From contig CAJPFI010000006.1 of NCBI GenBank assembly GCA_905339295.1, positions 62,001-126,000 on the forward strand: DNA of 64,000 bases. Direction: 5' to 3'. This DNA is from Burkholderiales bacterium. GTDB taxonomy: Bacteria; Pseudomonadota; Gammaproteobacteria; Burkholderiales; Casimicrobiaceae. A program made the position numbers and the translations under genes. This document shows, in pieces, positions 21,596 through 30,549 of this stretch (its first letter is position 1; every line of letters starts with the position of its first letter). The notes beneath the pieces were generated by a model that saw nothing but the letters and a program-made list of their open reading frames with translations, was not told where the DNA came from and did no database searches.

Positions 21596-22024
21596 ATGAC
21601 ATTCAGCCGCCTCTCTCTGCGCCGCCTGGCCGCCTGCATGCTGGCATCGTGGGTCCTGGCGCTGGGCGCGAGCGTTGCGCACGCGTGCGGCCTGTCGGCG
21701 CACGTCGCCGTGGCGGGGCATGGCGATGTCGTCACGCCGACGGCTGCGAGTGTGGTCCCCATGCCGCTCGCCGTGCACGGACACGAACAGCCGCGCAATG
21801 CCGCCGAAGCGCTTTGCCTCAAGTTCTGTGCGGAGGAGAAGGCGTCTGCCCCGAGCCTCGCCATTCCTTCCGTACCTGCCGCCCCGGCGCTGATCAACAG
21901 CCTGCCGCCGTCCGTGCTGCATGACGCGGTGCCGCTGCAGACCAGGCGGCTGGCGTGGCGGCTCGAGCAGGGGCGACGCCCCACGCGCTCGACGTTGATC
22001 GACCTGCAGCGCCTCATCCTATAG
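21596..22024 (+). CDS. Small exported Cys/His protein, CopL-like
   Basis: A 142-residue protein with a signal peptide (RLSLRRLAACMLASWVLALGASVAHA, cleavage about residue 27). The mature part has CGLSAHV, several His residues (AVHGHEQ) and a CLKFC motif, which together could bind metal. Proteins of this general shape, such as CopL, lie ahead of copper-resistance genes. The ATG at 21596 is used; an in-frame TTG at 21581 would add five residues. It is the first gene after the FNR-like box and is followed by the Met-rich protein. Confidence 0.55.
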   Translation: MTFSRLSLRRLAACMLASWVLALGASVAHACGLSAHVAVAGHGDVVTPTAASVVPMPLAVHGHEQPRNAAEALCLKFCAEEKASAPSLAIPSVPAAPALINSLPPSVLHDAVPLQTRRLAWRLEQGRRPTRSTLIDLQRLIL

Positions 22025-22238
22025 CGCGCGCAGGGGCTCTCTCGGGGGCCCCGAGGTTCATGGCTTTCGCGGCCGGGACGGCACGCGCAAGCCCGAGGGC
22101 GGTTCCGGTCCAAGCCGGCGCGCCGTTCCCGGACGTCGAAGTCGAGCGCGCTTTCGCACCTGTCATCGTTCCCCCTGCATCGGGCGCCGCCACATGCCGC
22201 CATCGGCCGGCGTTCCCTTCTAGCCCCTGGAGATCACC

Positions 22239-22730
22239 ATGAATTCGATTCGAAGCCTCACCCTCGTGGCCGTCGCGCTGTCGGCATTTGCCGCCGGCGC
22301 ACAGACCCCGGCCGCCGCGCCCCCCGATCACGACGTGCACCATCCGGCCGGTACGGCGATTGCGCCGCCTGCCGACCCTGCCTCGCGTTCGGCGATGATG
22401 GACGAGCACATGCAGGCCATGCAGGCCATGCACGCGAAGATGAATGCCGCGACCACGCCCGCGCAGCGCCAGGCGCTGATGGCCGAGCACATGGCGCTGA
22501 TGCAGCAGGGCATGGCGCTGATGGGCGGCATGGGGCCGGGCGCCATGGGCGCGGGCATGGGCAGGGGCGGCATGCAGCGAGGGGCCGGGATGGGTGCCAT
22601 GCCCGGTGGCCCGGCGATGCCTGCCGACATGGCCGAGCGCCATAAGTGGATGGAAAAGCGCATGGACATGATGCAGTCGATGATGCAGATGATGATGGAC
22701 CGCATGGCTGCGCCCGCGGCCAGGCCCTGA
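22239..22730 (+). CDS. Methionine/histidine-rich periplasmic protein, probable copper binder
   Basis: A 163-residue exported protein with a signal peptide ending near AAGAQ (about residue 21). The mature chain is dense in Met and His: HDVHH near the N terminus, HMQAMQAMHAKM, a long MGGMGPGAMGAGMG stretch, and MDMMQSMMQMMMDRM near the end. Such Met-rich segments bind Cu(I) in known copper-handling proteins. No catalytic motif is present. It is placed 39 bases before the CuA subunit gene and may help load that site or buffer copper. Confidence 0.65.
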   Translation: MNSIRSLTLVAVALSAFAAGAQTPAAAPPDHDVHHPAGTAIAPPADPASRSAMMDEHMQAMQAMHAKMNAATTPAQRQALMAEHMALMQQGMALMGGMGPGAMGAGMGRGGMQRGAGMGAMPGGPAMPADMAERHKWMEKRMDMMQSMMQMMMDRMAAPAARP

Positions 22731-22768
22731 AGGCCCTGCAACGGCGGACTCGACCGTGGAGACCTCAC

Positions 22769-23521
22769 ATGCCTTCGGATGAACCGATCAGGACACATTT
22801 CACGACCCGACGCGCCTTCGTCGCGGCTGCGGGCTTCGGCGGCCTCAGCCTGTATGGGCTGTGGGCGGGGTACGGCGCGGCACCGGGGCCGCTGGCGCTG
22901 CTCGGCCTGGAGGGCGACCACGCCGGGGCCGTGACGCCCGACCATGCCGGTGACCACGGCGGCGGTCACGCCGCGGTGAATACCGGCACCGCGGACGCGG
23001 GCGGTGCGGGTGCTGCGGGGGGTGCTCATGGCGGCCATGGTGCGGCCGGAGGCGGCCCGGACCCCGAGGCCTTCCGGCGCATGACCGACGCCTTCATCGA
23101 GCGCTATCGCCTTGGCGACGGCACCGTGCATCCGCGACGGCTGCCTGCTCCCGCGCTGCCCGGCCAGGATCCCCATGCCGGCCACGCTGCACACGCCGCC
23201 GCCGGCGACGGCATGGCGATGGCGGCGCCGATGGCGGACGGACCGATCGAGGTACCGATGGTGGCCGGTCGCTGGTACTACCTGCCGGCGGCGCTGCGCC
23301 TGGATGCCGGCGAGGCCTACCGCTTTCGCATGCTGGCGGTGGACACGTCGCACGGCGCGTCGATCCAGTTCGGCCGCGGCGGGCGCATGGCGCGCCTGCA
23401 CCCCGGCCGCGAAGCGCAGCTCGAGCTGAGCTTCCCCCAACCCGGACGCTACTTCATGTACTGCACGGTCTATTGCGGCGCCGCGCATGACCTGATGCAG
23501 GCGAGGATCGAGGTGGTCTGA
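22769..23521 (+). CDS. CuA-domain cytochrome oxidase subunit II-like protein with Tat-type signal
   Basis: A 250-residue protein. TTRRAFVAAAGFGGLSLYG (residues 12-30) looks like a twin-arginine signal or anchor. A His/Gly/Ala-rich stretch follows (about residues 45-95, including HAGDHGGGHAA), then a cupredoxin domain. The CuA ligands appear complete: H195 and the set C232, C236, H240 and M243 in YCTVYCGAAHDLM. It should accept electrons from a cytochrome c or copper protein in the periplasm. The stop is followed two bases later by the subunit I gene. The His-rich insert is unusual for subunit II and may hold extra metal. Confidence 0.8.
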   Translation: MPSDEPIRTHFTTRRAFVAAAGFGGLSLYGLWAGYGAAPGPLALLGLEGDHAGAVTPDHAGDHGGGHAAVNTGTADAGGAGAAGGAHGGHGAAGGGPDPEAFRRMTDAFIERYRLGDGTVHPRRLPAPALPGQDPHAGHAAHAAAGDGMAMAAPMADGPIEVPMVAGRWYYLPAALRLDAGEAYRFRMLAVDTSHGASIQFGRGGRMARLHPGREAQLELSFPQPGRYFMYCTVYCGAAHDLMQARIEVV

Positions 23522-23523
23522 TC

Positions 23524-25176
23524 ATGGCCGACCTCTCCATGGAACGCATGGCCGCGCTGCCGGCGGCCGACCGCAGGCTTCTCAAGGGCATGGCGGCGGC
23601 CGCGCTGCTGGCCTTGGCGTTGGGCATTGTCGGCGGTGCACTCACCGCCGCGGCGCGCGCGGGCTTCATCGACATCGTGCCGGCCACGGGCTACCGCTAC
23701 CTGACCGTGCACGGCGTGAGCATCTTCTTCTACTGGCTGTTCATCGCGCAGGCGGCGCTGCTGCTGGGGTTCGCCTCCACCGAGAACGACCGGGGCCTGG
23801 TCTGGCGCCGGCTGGCCTGGGCTGGCTTCCTGCCGATGCTCGCCGGCTTCGGATTCAGCGTGGCGGGATCGCACATGGGGGCGCCGCTGCTCTACAACGG
23901 CGCTCCCGAGCTGGCCATCGACGACCCCAGCGGGCTGCTGGTGTTCAACCTGGGCTATGTCCTGCTCGGGCTCGGGCTGCTGGTGCTGCCGGTCTCGGCC
24001 ATCGTGACGCTGCTGACACCGCGCTGGCAGCGACGGCAGCGAACGCTCAGCGCGGTCGGCTTTGCCTTGTTCGTCTGGGCAGGCTTCCTGATGGTGACCG
24101 GCTTCGCCGCGCTCTACACCTTCGTGCCCGGATTGGTCTGGGCGCTCGGCGTCGGCGCCTTTCCGGCCGACCACGGCACGCGCTGGCACATCGTGTTCCA
24201 CAACATGCACTACCTGCCGCTGATGGCCACGGTGATCCTCTGGTACGTGCTCGTGCGCGCGCTCACCGGCGTCAAGTCGGTGTTCGGCGATCGCTTCTCC
24301 AAGATCGTGTTCTCGATGTACCTGGTGTTCGTGCCGCCGACATCGCTGTACCACATGTTCCTCGAGCCGACCCTGCCGGGGCCGGTGCGCGTGGCGGGTT
24401 CGCTGCTCTCGTTGTTCGTCAGCGTGCCCACGCTCACCGCCTTCCTGATCATCGTCGCCTCGCTCGAGGTGCACGCGCGCACGCAGGGCGGGCGCGGCCT
24501 GTTCGGCTGGCTGCGCCTGCTGCCCTGGCGCCATCCGGCGATGGCGTCGATCGGCGTGGCGGTGCTCAGCATGGCGCTGGGCATCACCTTCTCCTTCGTG
24601 CTGATTCAGGGCGACCTGGCGCCGTTGCTGTCGGACACCTTCTTCGTGCCGGGCTACTTCCATTTCTTCACCGTCGGCACCGTCAGCCTGACCCTGCTTG
24701 CCGCGCTCGCCGTGGTGCTGCCCGCGATCGGCGGGCGCGCGCCGTGGCGGCCGCGACTGCTGCGCTGGATGCCGTGGCTGGCGTTCGCCGGCTTGCTGGT
24801 ATTCGGCGCGGCGGGCATCGCCGCCGGCTACCTGGGCGTGCCGCGGCGTGTGATCGACGTCACCTACCAGGGCCAGGCGCCAGCCGCGTGGCAGGCGTTG
24901 ATGGCCGTGATGGGTGTCGGCGGGACGGTCATGGCGCTGGCCCTGGCGACCTTTGCAGCCGGGGTGGCGGCTTCGCTGTGGCCGCGGCGCGAGCCGGCGG
25001 CGTTTGGCGGCCCGACCGTTGACTGGGGCGGCCTCGTCGTGCGACCCGGCGCCAGCGCCTGGGTCGGCCCGGTCTCGGTGCTGCTGATCGTGGCGGCGAT
25101 GTACTTGTTCAGCGCGCTCGGCTTCGAGCTGATGCAGTCCCTGCCCGTCAGCGCAAGCGGCGGCGGCGGCCATTGA
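23524..25176 (+). CDS. Haem-copper oxidase subunit I homologue, ba3-like, with an altered active site
   Basis: A 550-residue membrane protein with at least twelve helices, resembling type B (ba3) oxidase subunit I along most of its length. Examples are VPRRVID near residue 442 and a segment around residues 270-317 that matches the ba3 region GFHHQFADP through ASLE. H63 (low-spin haem) is present, as is H226 with Y230 (H-x3-Y, the CuB His and cross-linked Tyr positions). However, the usual HH pair is Y276-H277, and the usual H-x-H haem pair is Y378-F-H380. So one CuB ligand and the high-spin haem ligand are replaced by Tyr. Normal O2 reduction is doubtful; the family name alone would mislead. 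Confidence 0.75.
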   Translation: MADLSMERMAALPAADRRLLKGMAAAALLALALGIVGGALTAAARAGFIDIVPATGYRYLTVHGVSIFFYWLFIAQAALLLGFASTENDRGLVWRRLAWAGFLPMLAGFGFSVAGSHMGAPLLYNGAPELAIDDPSGLLVFNLGYVLLGLGLLVLPVSAIVTLLTPRWQRRQRTLSAVGFALFVWAGFLMVTGFAALYTFVPGLVWALGVGAFPADHGTRWHIVFHNMHYLPLMATVILWYVLVRALTGVKSVFGDRFSKIVFSMYLVFVPPTSLYHMFLEPTLPGPVRVAGSLLSLFVSVPTLTAFLIIVASLEVHARTQGGRGLFGWLRLLPWRHPAMASIGVAVLSMALGITFSFVLIQGDLAPLLSDTFFVPGYFHFFTVGTVSLTLLAALAVVLPAIGGRAPWRPRLLRWMPWLAFAGLLVFGAAGIAAGYLGVPRRVIDVTYQGQAPAAWQALMAVMGVGGTVMALALATFAAGVAASLWPRREPAAFGGPTVDWGGLVVRPGASAWVGPVSVLLIVAAMYLFSALGFELMQSLPVSASGGGGH

Positions 25177-25196
25177 TCCGGAAGGAGTGTCGAACG

Positions 25197-25400
25197 ATGA
25201 ACGAGGACTTCGTGCTGGTCCTGCCGGTTGCGCTGGTGTGGGCCGTGCTGGCTGTGGTGTATGCCATGGCGCCCTGGGGCGACATGATCGGCTACGCCTG
25301 GGTGTGGGGCTTCGGCTCCGTGTTGTTCGTCGGCTTGTCCGGGTTGCTGCTGCGCCGCGGCAGCCCGGGCGGCGAGGTCGGTCCCGACACGCGGCAGTGA
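25197..25400 (+). CDS. Small membrane protein of the oxidase-like cassette
   Basis: A 67-residue protein with two hydrophobic helices (about residues 6-26 and 33-52) and a polar Gly/Arg-rich tail. The ATG at 25197 follows a strong GGAAGGAG ribosome site; the frame is open from 25173 but only via a TTG. It lies between subunit I and the cytochrome c gene and is probably a small accessory subunit. Family not recognised. Confidence 0.6.
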   Translation: MNEDFVLVLPVALVWAVLAVVYAMAPWGDMIGYAWVWGFGSVLFVGLSGLLLRRGSPGGEVGPDTRQ

Positions 25401-25416
25401 ATCGGGGAGCCTGGCG

Positions 25417-25902
25417 ATGACGCTGCGGCCGCTTCCCGTCGTCGTCGGCCTGGCGCTGGCGGCGGGCGTGGCCTTCCTGGTGCTCGGCGACCCGTTTGCC
25501 GGCGCCGGCCGCGACACAACGCTACGGCCCGACGATGCGCGCGTGCTCGCCAGGGGCCGGCAGGTCTACGAGACGCAGTGCGCCACGTGCCACGGGGCGC
25601 GGCTCGAAGGCCAGCCGAACTGGCGCGAGCGCGGGCCCGATGGCCGCCTGCCCGCGCCGCCCCACGATGCCAGCGGCCACACCTGGCACCACCCGGACGA
25701 GATTCTGTTCCGTATCACCAAGCTTGGCGTGGCCAAGGTAGCGAATCTGACGGACTACGCCACGGCGATGCCGGTATACGACGGCGTGCTCGGCGACGAG
25801 GACATCGTCGCCGTGCTGTCGTGGATCAAGTCGCAGTGGCCCGCCGGCATCCGTGCCAGGCACGACCAGGTCAACCGGCAGGCGCGCTCGCGTACGCCTT
25901 GA
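25417..25902 (+). CDS. Membrane-anchored monohaem cytochrome c
   Basis: A 161-residue class I cytochrome c. An N-terminal hydrophobic helix (residues 8-24) serves as anchor or signal. The haem motif is C55-A-T-C58-H59 and a likely axial Met lies in TAMPVYDG. It is the probable electron donor to the CuA subunit encoded upstream. It starts 16 bases after the small membrane protein, in the same operon. Confidence 0.85.
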   Translation: MTLRPLPVVVGLALAAGVAFLVLGDPFAGAGRDTTLRPDDARVLARGRQVYETQCATCHGARLEGQPNWRERGPDGRLPAPPHDASGHTWHHPDEILFRITKLGVAKVANLTDYATAMPVYDGVLGDEDIVAVLSWIKSQWPAGIRARHDQVNRQARSRTP

Positions 25903-25921
25903 AACGAAGGAGCGGGCGACG

Positions 25922-26022
25922 ATGTCCGTTGATGGTGCGCACATGGCGGGCATGCACGCCTGGCGGTGGCAGTTCTGCGTGCTGCCGATCGATGTCCGGG
26001 ACCCGGCGGGGCGGCACCTCGA
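25922..26022 (+). pseudogene. Truncated ORF at the right edge of the copper/haem cassette
   Basis: An excellent GAAGGAG ribosome site (25905-25911) and an ATG at 25922 start a protein-like sequence (MSVDGAHMAGMHAWRWQFCV...) in step with the preceding operon. It then runs head-on into the 3' end of the minus-strand racemase gene at 26023. Beyond that the open frame is just the antisense of that gene. It looks like the 5' remnant of a cassette gene cut at a junction. The exact break cannot be seen. Confidence 0.35.
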
Positions 26023-26694
26023 TCATGCGGACCCGAGTCGCCCGCGCAACGCGCGCACCGCGGAGCCTGGCGTCGTCAGCACCGGGACGCTCGTCACCCG
26101 CGACATGGCGGCCGCGGCGCGCGCGAGGCTGAACTGCGCGAGCGCGATCGCATCGACCGGCGCCACCGCGTCGAGCGATCGTGTGACCGCCCCGGCGACG
26201 AGCCGGTCGTGCGTGTCGCCGTCGCCGCGATCGAGCGCGGCCATCGCGCCGTCGACGAACAGGGGCACGACCTCGACGTCGCCCGGGAACTCGGCGGGCA
26301 TCGACGCGAGCGTCGGACCGAACGTCGCGACGAGCGCGACGCGGCGCACGCCCGCGCGGGCGAGCGCCACCGCGTCGTCGATCATCGCCTCGTTGGGCTT
26401 CATCACCGGCCGGTCCGGCCAGCGACGCGCGACCGCGTCGATGCACGGGCCGAACGCCGAGCAGGTGAACAGGATGCCGGCCGCGCCGGTGCCGAACGCA
26501 TAGTCCGCGAGCGCGAGGAAGCGCCCGGTCATGCGCTCGTCGAGCCCGCCGGGGCTCGCGGCCAGGTCGGCCGACAGGCTGTCGTCGAGCAGGTTCATGC
26601 GCGCCGCCCGCGGCCACGCGCGCGCGAACTCGGCCTCGATCGGCGCGATCGAGTGCGCGAGCGCATGGATCAGCGCGATGCGCGGCGCGTCCAT
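26023..26694 (-). CDS. Aspartate/glutamate racemase family protein
   Basis: A 223-residue cytoplasmic protein of the Asp/Glu/hydantoin racemase superfamily. C78 in GILFTCSAFGPC is the usual first catalytic cysteine. The second conserved Cys is missing: the matching stretch is AIALAQFSLARAA. Some family members with one cysteine are decarboxylases or isomerases rather than racemases, so the activity is open. It is the last gene of the RpiR-aminotransferase-TRAP operon, 10 bases after the TRAP permease, and probably acts on the imported acid. Confidence 0.75.
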   Translation of the reverse strand: MDAPRIALIHALAHSIAPIEAEFARAWPRAARMNLLDDSLSADLAASPGGLDERMTGRFLALADYAFGTGAAGILFTCSAFGPCIDAVARRWPDRPVMKPNEAMIDDAVALARAGVRRVALVATFGPTLASMPAEFPGDVEVVPLFVDGAMAALDRGDGDTHDRLVAGAVTRSLDAVAPVDAIALAQFSLARAAAAMSRVTSVPVLTTPGSAVRALRGRLGSA

Positions 26695-26704
26695 TCCCGG
26701 CGCG

Positions 26705-29311
26705 CTATTCGCCGGGCGCGGCGCGGGGGGCGGGCGCCGGCGCGCTCGCCGCGCCGGTCATCCGCAACCCTTGCGCCCACCACACGAGCGCGACGAGCGC
26801 GAACGCGGGCAGGTAGAACCAGTACGGCGAGGGCCTTCCCGAGGAAATCTCGATCCGGTCGATGTCCCAGCCCTGCTCGAAGCCTCCCTTGCGCGCGCGC
26901 GAGCCGAACTTCACGGCCGCGACCGTCATGGCGTCGCCGGGCCCGGCGAGCGTGAGCCCCGCGTCCGCGAGCCGCTTGCGCCCGTCGTTGCCCGCGGCGC
27001 CCAGGTTCAGCGCGACCGTCTTGGTCACGTCGTCGCCCTCGATCGTCTGGCCGCGGATCACCATGACGAGCCGCCCTCTCGCGGGCGCGTCGCGCGCGAC
27101 GTCGTAGACCTGCGCGGGCGGCAGGTGCGTGTACTCGGGCGCGAGGAAGTCCATGAGGAAGTTCGGCCGGAACAGGAGCACGCACGCGAGCGAGAGCGCG
27201 GCGAACTCCCACGGCCGGCAGCGGACCCGGAACCAGTTCATCGTGATGGCGGCGAAGATCAGCATCGCGACCGTCGACGCGAGGACGACGATGACGAACT
27301 CGCCCACGCCGGCGACGTCGACCAGCAGCAACGCCGGATTGAATATCCAGATGAACGGCAGGATGACAGTTCGCAGCGCGTAGACGGCGCCCTGGACGCC
27401 GGTCTTGATCGCGTCCTCGCCGGAGATTGCCGCCGCGGCGAACGTGGCGAGCCCGACCGGCGGCGTGATGTCGCCCATGATCCCGTAGTAGAAGACGAAC
27501 AGGTGAACGGCGATCAGCGGGATCACCAGCCCGGACCGCGCGCCCAGTTCGACGACCACCGGCGCCATCAGCGTGGCGACCAGCACGTAGTTCGCGGTCG
27601 TAGGGACGCCGAGCCCCAGCACGAGGCACACGAACGCGGTGAACAGCAGCATCAGGAGCACGTTGCCCTGCGAGACGAACTCGACGAACTCGGTCATCCG
27701 CAGGCCGAGGCCCGTGAGCGTGATCGCGCCGACCACCACGCCCGCGGTCGCGGTCGCCACCCCGATGCCGATCATGTTGCGGGAGCCGTCGGTCATGCCC
27801 CGGACGACATCGTTCCAGCCCGCCTTCCACGCGCCGGGCGCGCGTGCGCGGCGGAACGCCGCGATCATCGGGCGCTGCGTCAGCATGAGACCGATCAGCA
27901 CGACAATCGCCCAGAACGCCGACAGCGACGGCGACATCTCCTCGACCATCAGGCACCAGATCAGCATGCCGATCGGCAGCAGGAAGTGCAGCCCCGCCTT
28001 CACGGCCGGCCAGGTCTCGAGCGGCCGCGGATCGTCGATGTCGATGTCGTCGGGCAGGTCCGGGCTCCTCGCGGCCATCGCGGTCGCGAACACGTAGAGC
28101 GCGACGACGATCGCGCCGGCGACGAGCGGCGCGGCCGCGCCGAGCCCCGCCTTCACCGCCGCCAGCAGGTAGTAGAGGGCGCCGCAGACGGCGATCGTGC
28201 CGGTGACGCCCAGCGCGCTGCGGACCGCCTTGTCCTTCAGGCTGCGCGGCCGGCGATGCAGGGCCGGCTGCATGCCGAGCTTCAGCGCCTCGAGGTGGAC
28301 GATGTAGAAGAGGCCGATGTAGGAGAGCGTCGCCGGCAGGATCGCATGGCGCACGACCTCCGCGTACGGGATGCCCACGTACTCGACCATCAGGAACGCC
28401 GCGGCGCCCATCACCGGCGGCATGATCTGGCCGTTGACCGACGACATCGTCTCGATCGCGCCGGCCTTGACCCCGCCGTAGCCCGCCTTCTTCATCAGCG
28501 GGATGGTGAAGATGCCGCCGGACACGACGTTGGACACCGACGAGCCCGAGATCATCCCGTTCATCGCCGACGACACGACGGCGACCTTCGCCGGGCCGCC
28601 GCGCAGGTGGCCGAGTGCGGCGAAACTGACCTGCATCATGTAGTTGCCGCCGCCGGCGCGGTCGAGCAGCGTGCCGAACAGCACGTAGACGAAGATCGTG
28701 CCGGTCGACACGCCGAGCGCGATGCCGAACACGCCCTCGGTCGTGAGCCACATGTGCGACATCAGCCGGTTGAGCGACGCCCCCTTGTGCTGCAGCACCT
28801 CGGGCAGGAACTGCCCGCCCATGCTGTAGGCGATGAACAGCGCGGCGAGCGCGGCCATCGGCCAGCCGACCGCGCGACGCGTCGCCTCGAGCAGCAGCGC
28901 GAGGCCGGAGGTCGCCACGACGATGTCGGTGAGCGTCGGCTGCCCGGGGCGCGTCGCGAGCTCGGCGTAGAACAGGATGTGGTAGGCGGCCGCGAACGCC
29001 GCGACGAGCGCGAACAGCCAGTCGAGGAGCGGGACCCGGTCGCGGGGCGAACTGGCGAGCGCAGGCCAGGCGAGGAACGCGAGGAACAGCGCGAACGCGA
29101 GGTGCAGCGAGCGCGCCTCGGTGTCGTTGAGGACGCCGAAGCGCAGAACGAACGGCAGCGGCGACGCGTACCAGAGCTGGAACAGCGCCCACGCGAGCGC
29201 GACGCCGAAGATCAGCCTTGCGGTCGCGCCGGCCGGCTTGCGCGCGCCGGAGTCCGTCCTGGCGACGAGCTCCTGCAGCTCGACGGGCGCCTTCTCGATG
29301 TCTGTCGCCAT
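26705..29311 (-). CDS. TRAP transporter fused permease, TAXI-associated
   Basis: An 868-residue membrane protein joining a small DctQ-like N-terminal part and a large DctM-like channel with many helices. The core carries family segments such as AMNGMISGSSVSNVVSGGIFTIPLMKKAGY and AAAFLMVEYVGIPYAEV. The last 120 or so residues form an extracytoplasmic domain (DUF3394-like) ending in a helix. Such fused permeases work with TAXI binding proteins, here encoded upstream at 29537, in ion-gradient-driven uptake of organic acids or amino acids. Confidence 0.9.
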   Translation of the reverse strand: MATDIEKAPVELQELVARTDSGARKPAGATARLIFGVALAWALFQLWYASPLPFVLRFGVLNDTEARSLHLAFALFLAFLAWPALASSPRDRVPLLDWLFALVAAFAAAYHILFYAELATRPGQPTLTDIVVATSGLALLLEATRRAVGWPMAALAALFIAYSMGGQFLPEVLQHKGASLNRLMSHMWLTTEGVFGIALGVSTGTIFVYVLFGTLLDRAGGGNYMMQVSFAALGHLRGGPAKVAVVSSAMNGMISGSSVSNVVSGGIFTIPLMKKAGYGGVKAGAIETMSSVNGQIMPPVMGAAAFLMVEYVGIPYAEVVRHAILPATLSYIGLFYIVHLEALKLGMQPALHRRPRSLKDKAVRSALGVTGTIAVCGALYYLLAAVKAGLGAAAPLVAGAIVVALYVFATAMAARSPDLPDDIDIDDPRPLETWPAVKAGLHFLLPIGMLIWCLMVEEMSPSLSAFWAIVVLIGLMLTQRPMIAAFRRARAPGAWKAGWNDVVRGMTDGSRNMIGIGVATATAGVVVGAITLTGLGLRMTEFVEFVSQGNVLLMLLFTAFVCLVLGLGVPTTANYVLVATLMAPVVVELGARSGLVIPLIAVHLFVFYYGIMGDITPPVGLATFAAAAISGEDAIKTGVQGAVYALRTVILPFIWIFNPALLLVDVAGVGEFVIVVLASTVAMLIFAAITMNWFRVRCRPWEFAALSLACVLLFRPNFLMDFLAPEYTHLPPAQVYDVARDAPARGRLVMVIRGQTIEGDDVTKTVALNLGAAGNDGRKRLADAGLTLAGPGDAMTVAAVKFGSRARKGGFEQGWDIDRIEISSGRPSPYWFYLPAFALVALVWWAQGLRMTGAASAPAPAPRAAPGE

Positions 29312-29536
29312 CGCCTCCCTCCGGCGGAGCGACGCGCGCGGTCGCCGCTTCCCGCGCGCGGCGGGGACGCGGCGCCGGACGTCGCGAGTGCGGCCTCCCT
29401 GAACGGTTCGCGCGCGGTGCCGCGCGGAGTGTCGGCCGCTGCCGACGCTCGCCTTGCCGTCGATCCCCGCGCAGGGACGGTCGATGTTACTGCGGCGGCA
29501 CGATGCGCGGGGACCCTCGCCGGGCGGCTCGGCCCG

Positions 29537-30511
29537 TTACCTTACCCAGCCCTTCTCCCGGTAGTAGCGGGCGGCGCCCTCGTGAAGCGGCGCCGACAGG
29601 CCGTCCTTCACCATGTTCTGAGGCGTCAGGAAGGCGAGCGCCGGATGCAGCTTCTTGAACTCGTCGAAGTTGTCGAACACCGCCTTGACCACCGCATAGA
29701 CCATGTCGGGCGGCGTCTTCGCCGACGTGACCACGGTCGCGAGCACGCCGTAGGTCTGGGTCGGGTTCGGGTTGTTCGGATACAGGTTGGCGGCGATCGT
29801 CGCCTTCGCGTAGTACGGCTTGTCGGCGACCAGCTTGTCGATCGCGGGCCCGGTCAGCGATACGAGCTGCGCGCCGCAGGACGTCGTCGGATCCTGGATG
29901 TTCGCCGACGGGTGGCCGACCGCATAGAAGAACCCGTCGATCTTGCCGTCGCACAGCGCCGGCCCGTGCTCGTCGGCCTTGAGCTCGGAGGCGAGCGAGA
30001 AGTCCGACAGCTTCCAGCCCATCGCGCCCAGGAGCTCCTCCATCGACGAGCGTGTGCCCGAGCCGGGGTTGCCGACGTTGAAGCGCTTGCCCTTGAAGTC
30101 GGCGAATGACCTGACGTTCGCCTCCTTGCGCGCGACGACGGTGAACGGCTCGGGGTGCACCGAGAACACGGCCCGCAGGTCGCCGTAGGCGCCGCTGTCC
30201 TTGAACTGGCCCTGACCCTTCGCGGCGTTGAACTGGACGTCGGACTGCGAGAAGCCGATGTCGAGCTCGCCGGCCTTGATCGTGTTGACGTTGAACACCG
30301 ACCCGCCGGTCGACTCGACCGAGCAGCGGATCCCGTGCTTCGCGCGGTCCTTGTTGACGAGGCGGCAGATCGCGCCGCCGGCCGCGTAGTAGACGCCGGT
30401 GACGCCGCCCGTGCCGATCGTGACGAACCTCTGCTGCGCAGCGGCGGTCGGGACGAGCGCGGTGCAGGCCAGCGCGACGGCGATCGAGACGGCGAGGGGG
30501 GACTTGCTCAT
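29537..30511 (-). CDS. TAXI-family TRAP transporter solute-binding protein
   Basis: A 324-residue periplasmic protein with a signal peptide ending at AAAQQ (about residue 25), followed by [25 protein letters not shown], the recognisable start of TAXI proteins. [15 protein letters not shown] and the [13 protein letters not shown] segment also fit. The ATG at 30511 has a GGAGG ribosome site (revcomp of 30516-30521). It lies between the aminotransferase and the permease. The ligand is unknown, perhaps an amino acid or 2-oxo acid given the neighbours. Confidence 0.9.
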   Translation of the reverse strand: MSKSPLAVSIAVALACTALVPTAAAQQRFVTIGTGGVTGVYYAAGGAICRLVNKDRAKHGIRCSVESTGGSVFNVNTIKAGELDIGFSQSDVQFNAAKGQGQFKDSGAYGDLRAVFSVHPEPFTVVARKEANVRSFADFKGKRFNVGNPGSGTRSSMEELLGAMGWKLSDFSLASELKADEHGPALCDGKIDGFFYAVGHPSANIQDPTTSCGAQLVSLTGPAIDKLVADKPYYAKATIAANLYPNNPNPTQTYGVLATVVTSAKTPPDMVYAVVKAVFDNFDEFKKLHPALAFLTPQNMVKDGLSAPLHEGAARYYREKGWVR

Positions 30512-30549
30512 CGGAACCTCCTTTGCGTGTTGACGACGACTGGAACGAC

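Noticed and set aside
23524-25176. Standard cbb3 oxidase or nitric oxide reductase
   Set aside because: Sequence resembles ba3-type subunit I, has a CuA subunit II partner, and lacks two ligands that all of these enzymes need.
26023-26503. Continuation of the plus-strand ORF that starts at 25922
   Set aside because: From 26023 on it is the exact antisense of the racemase gene and reads as low-complexity; only the first 100 bases look like a gene remnant.
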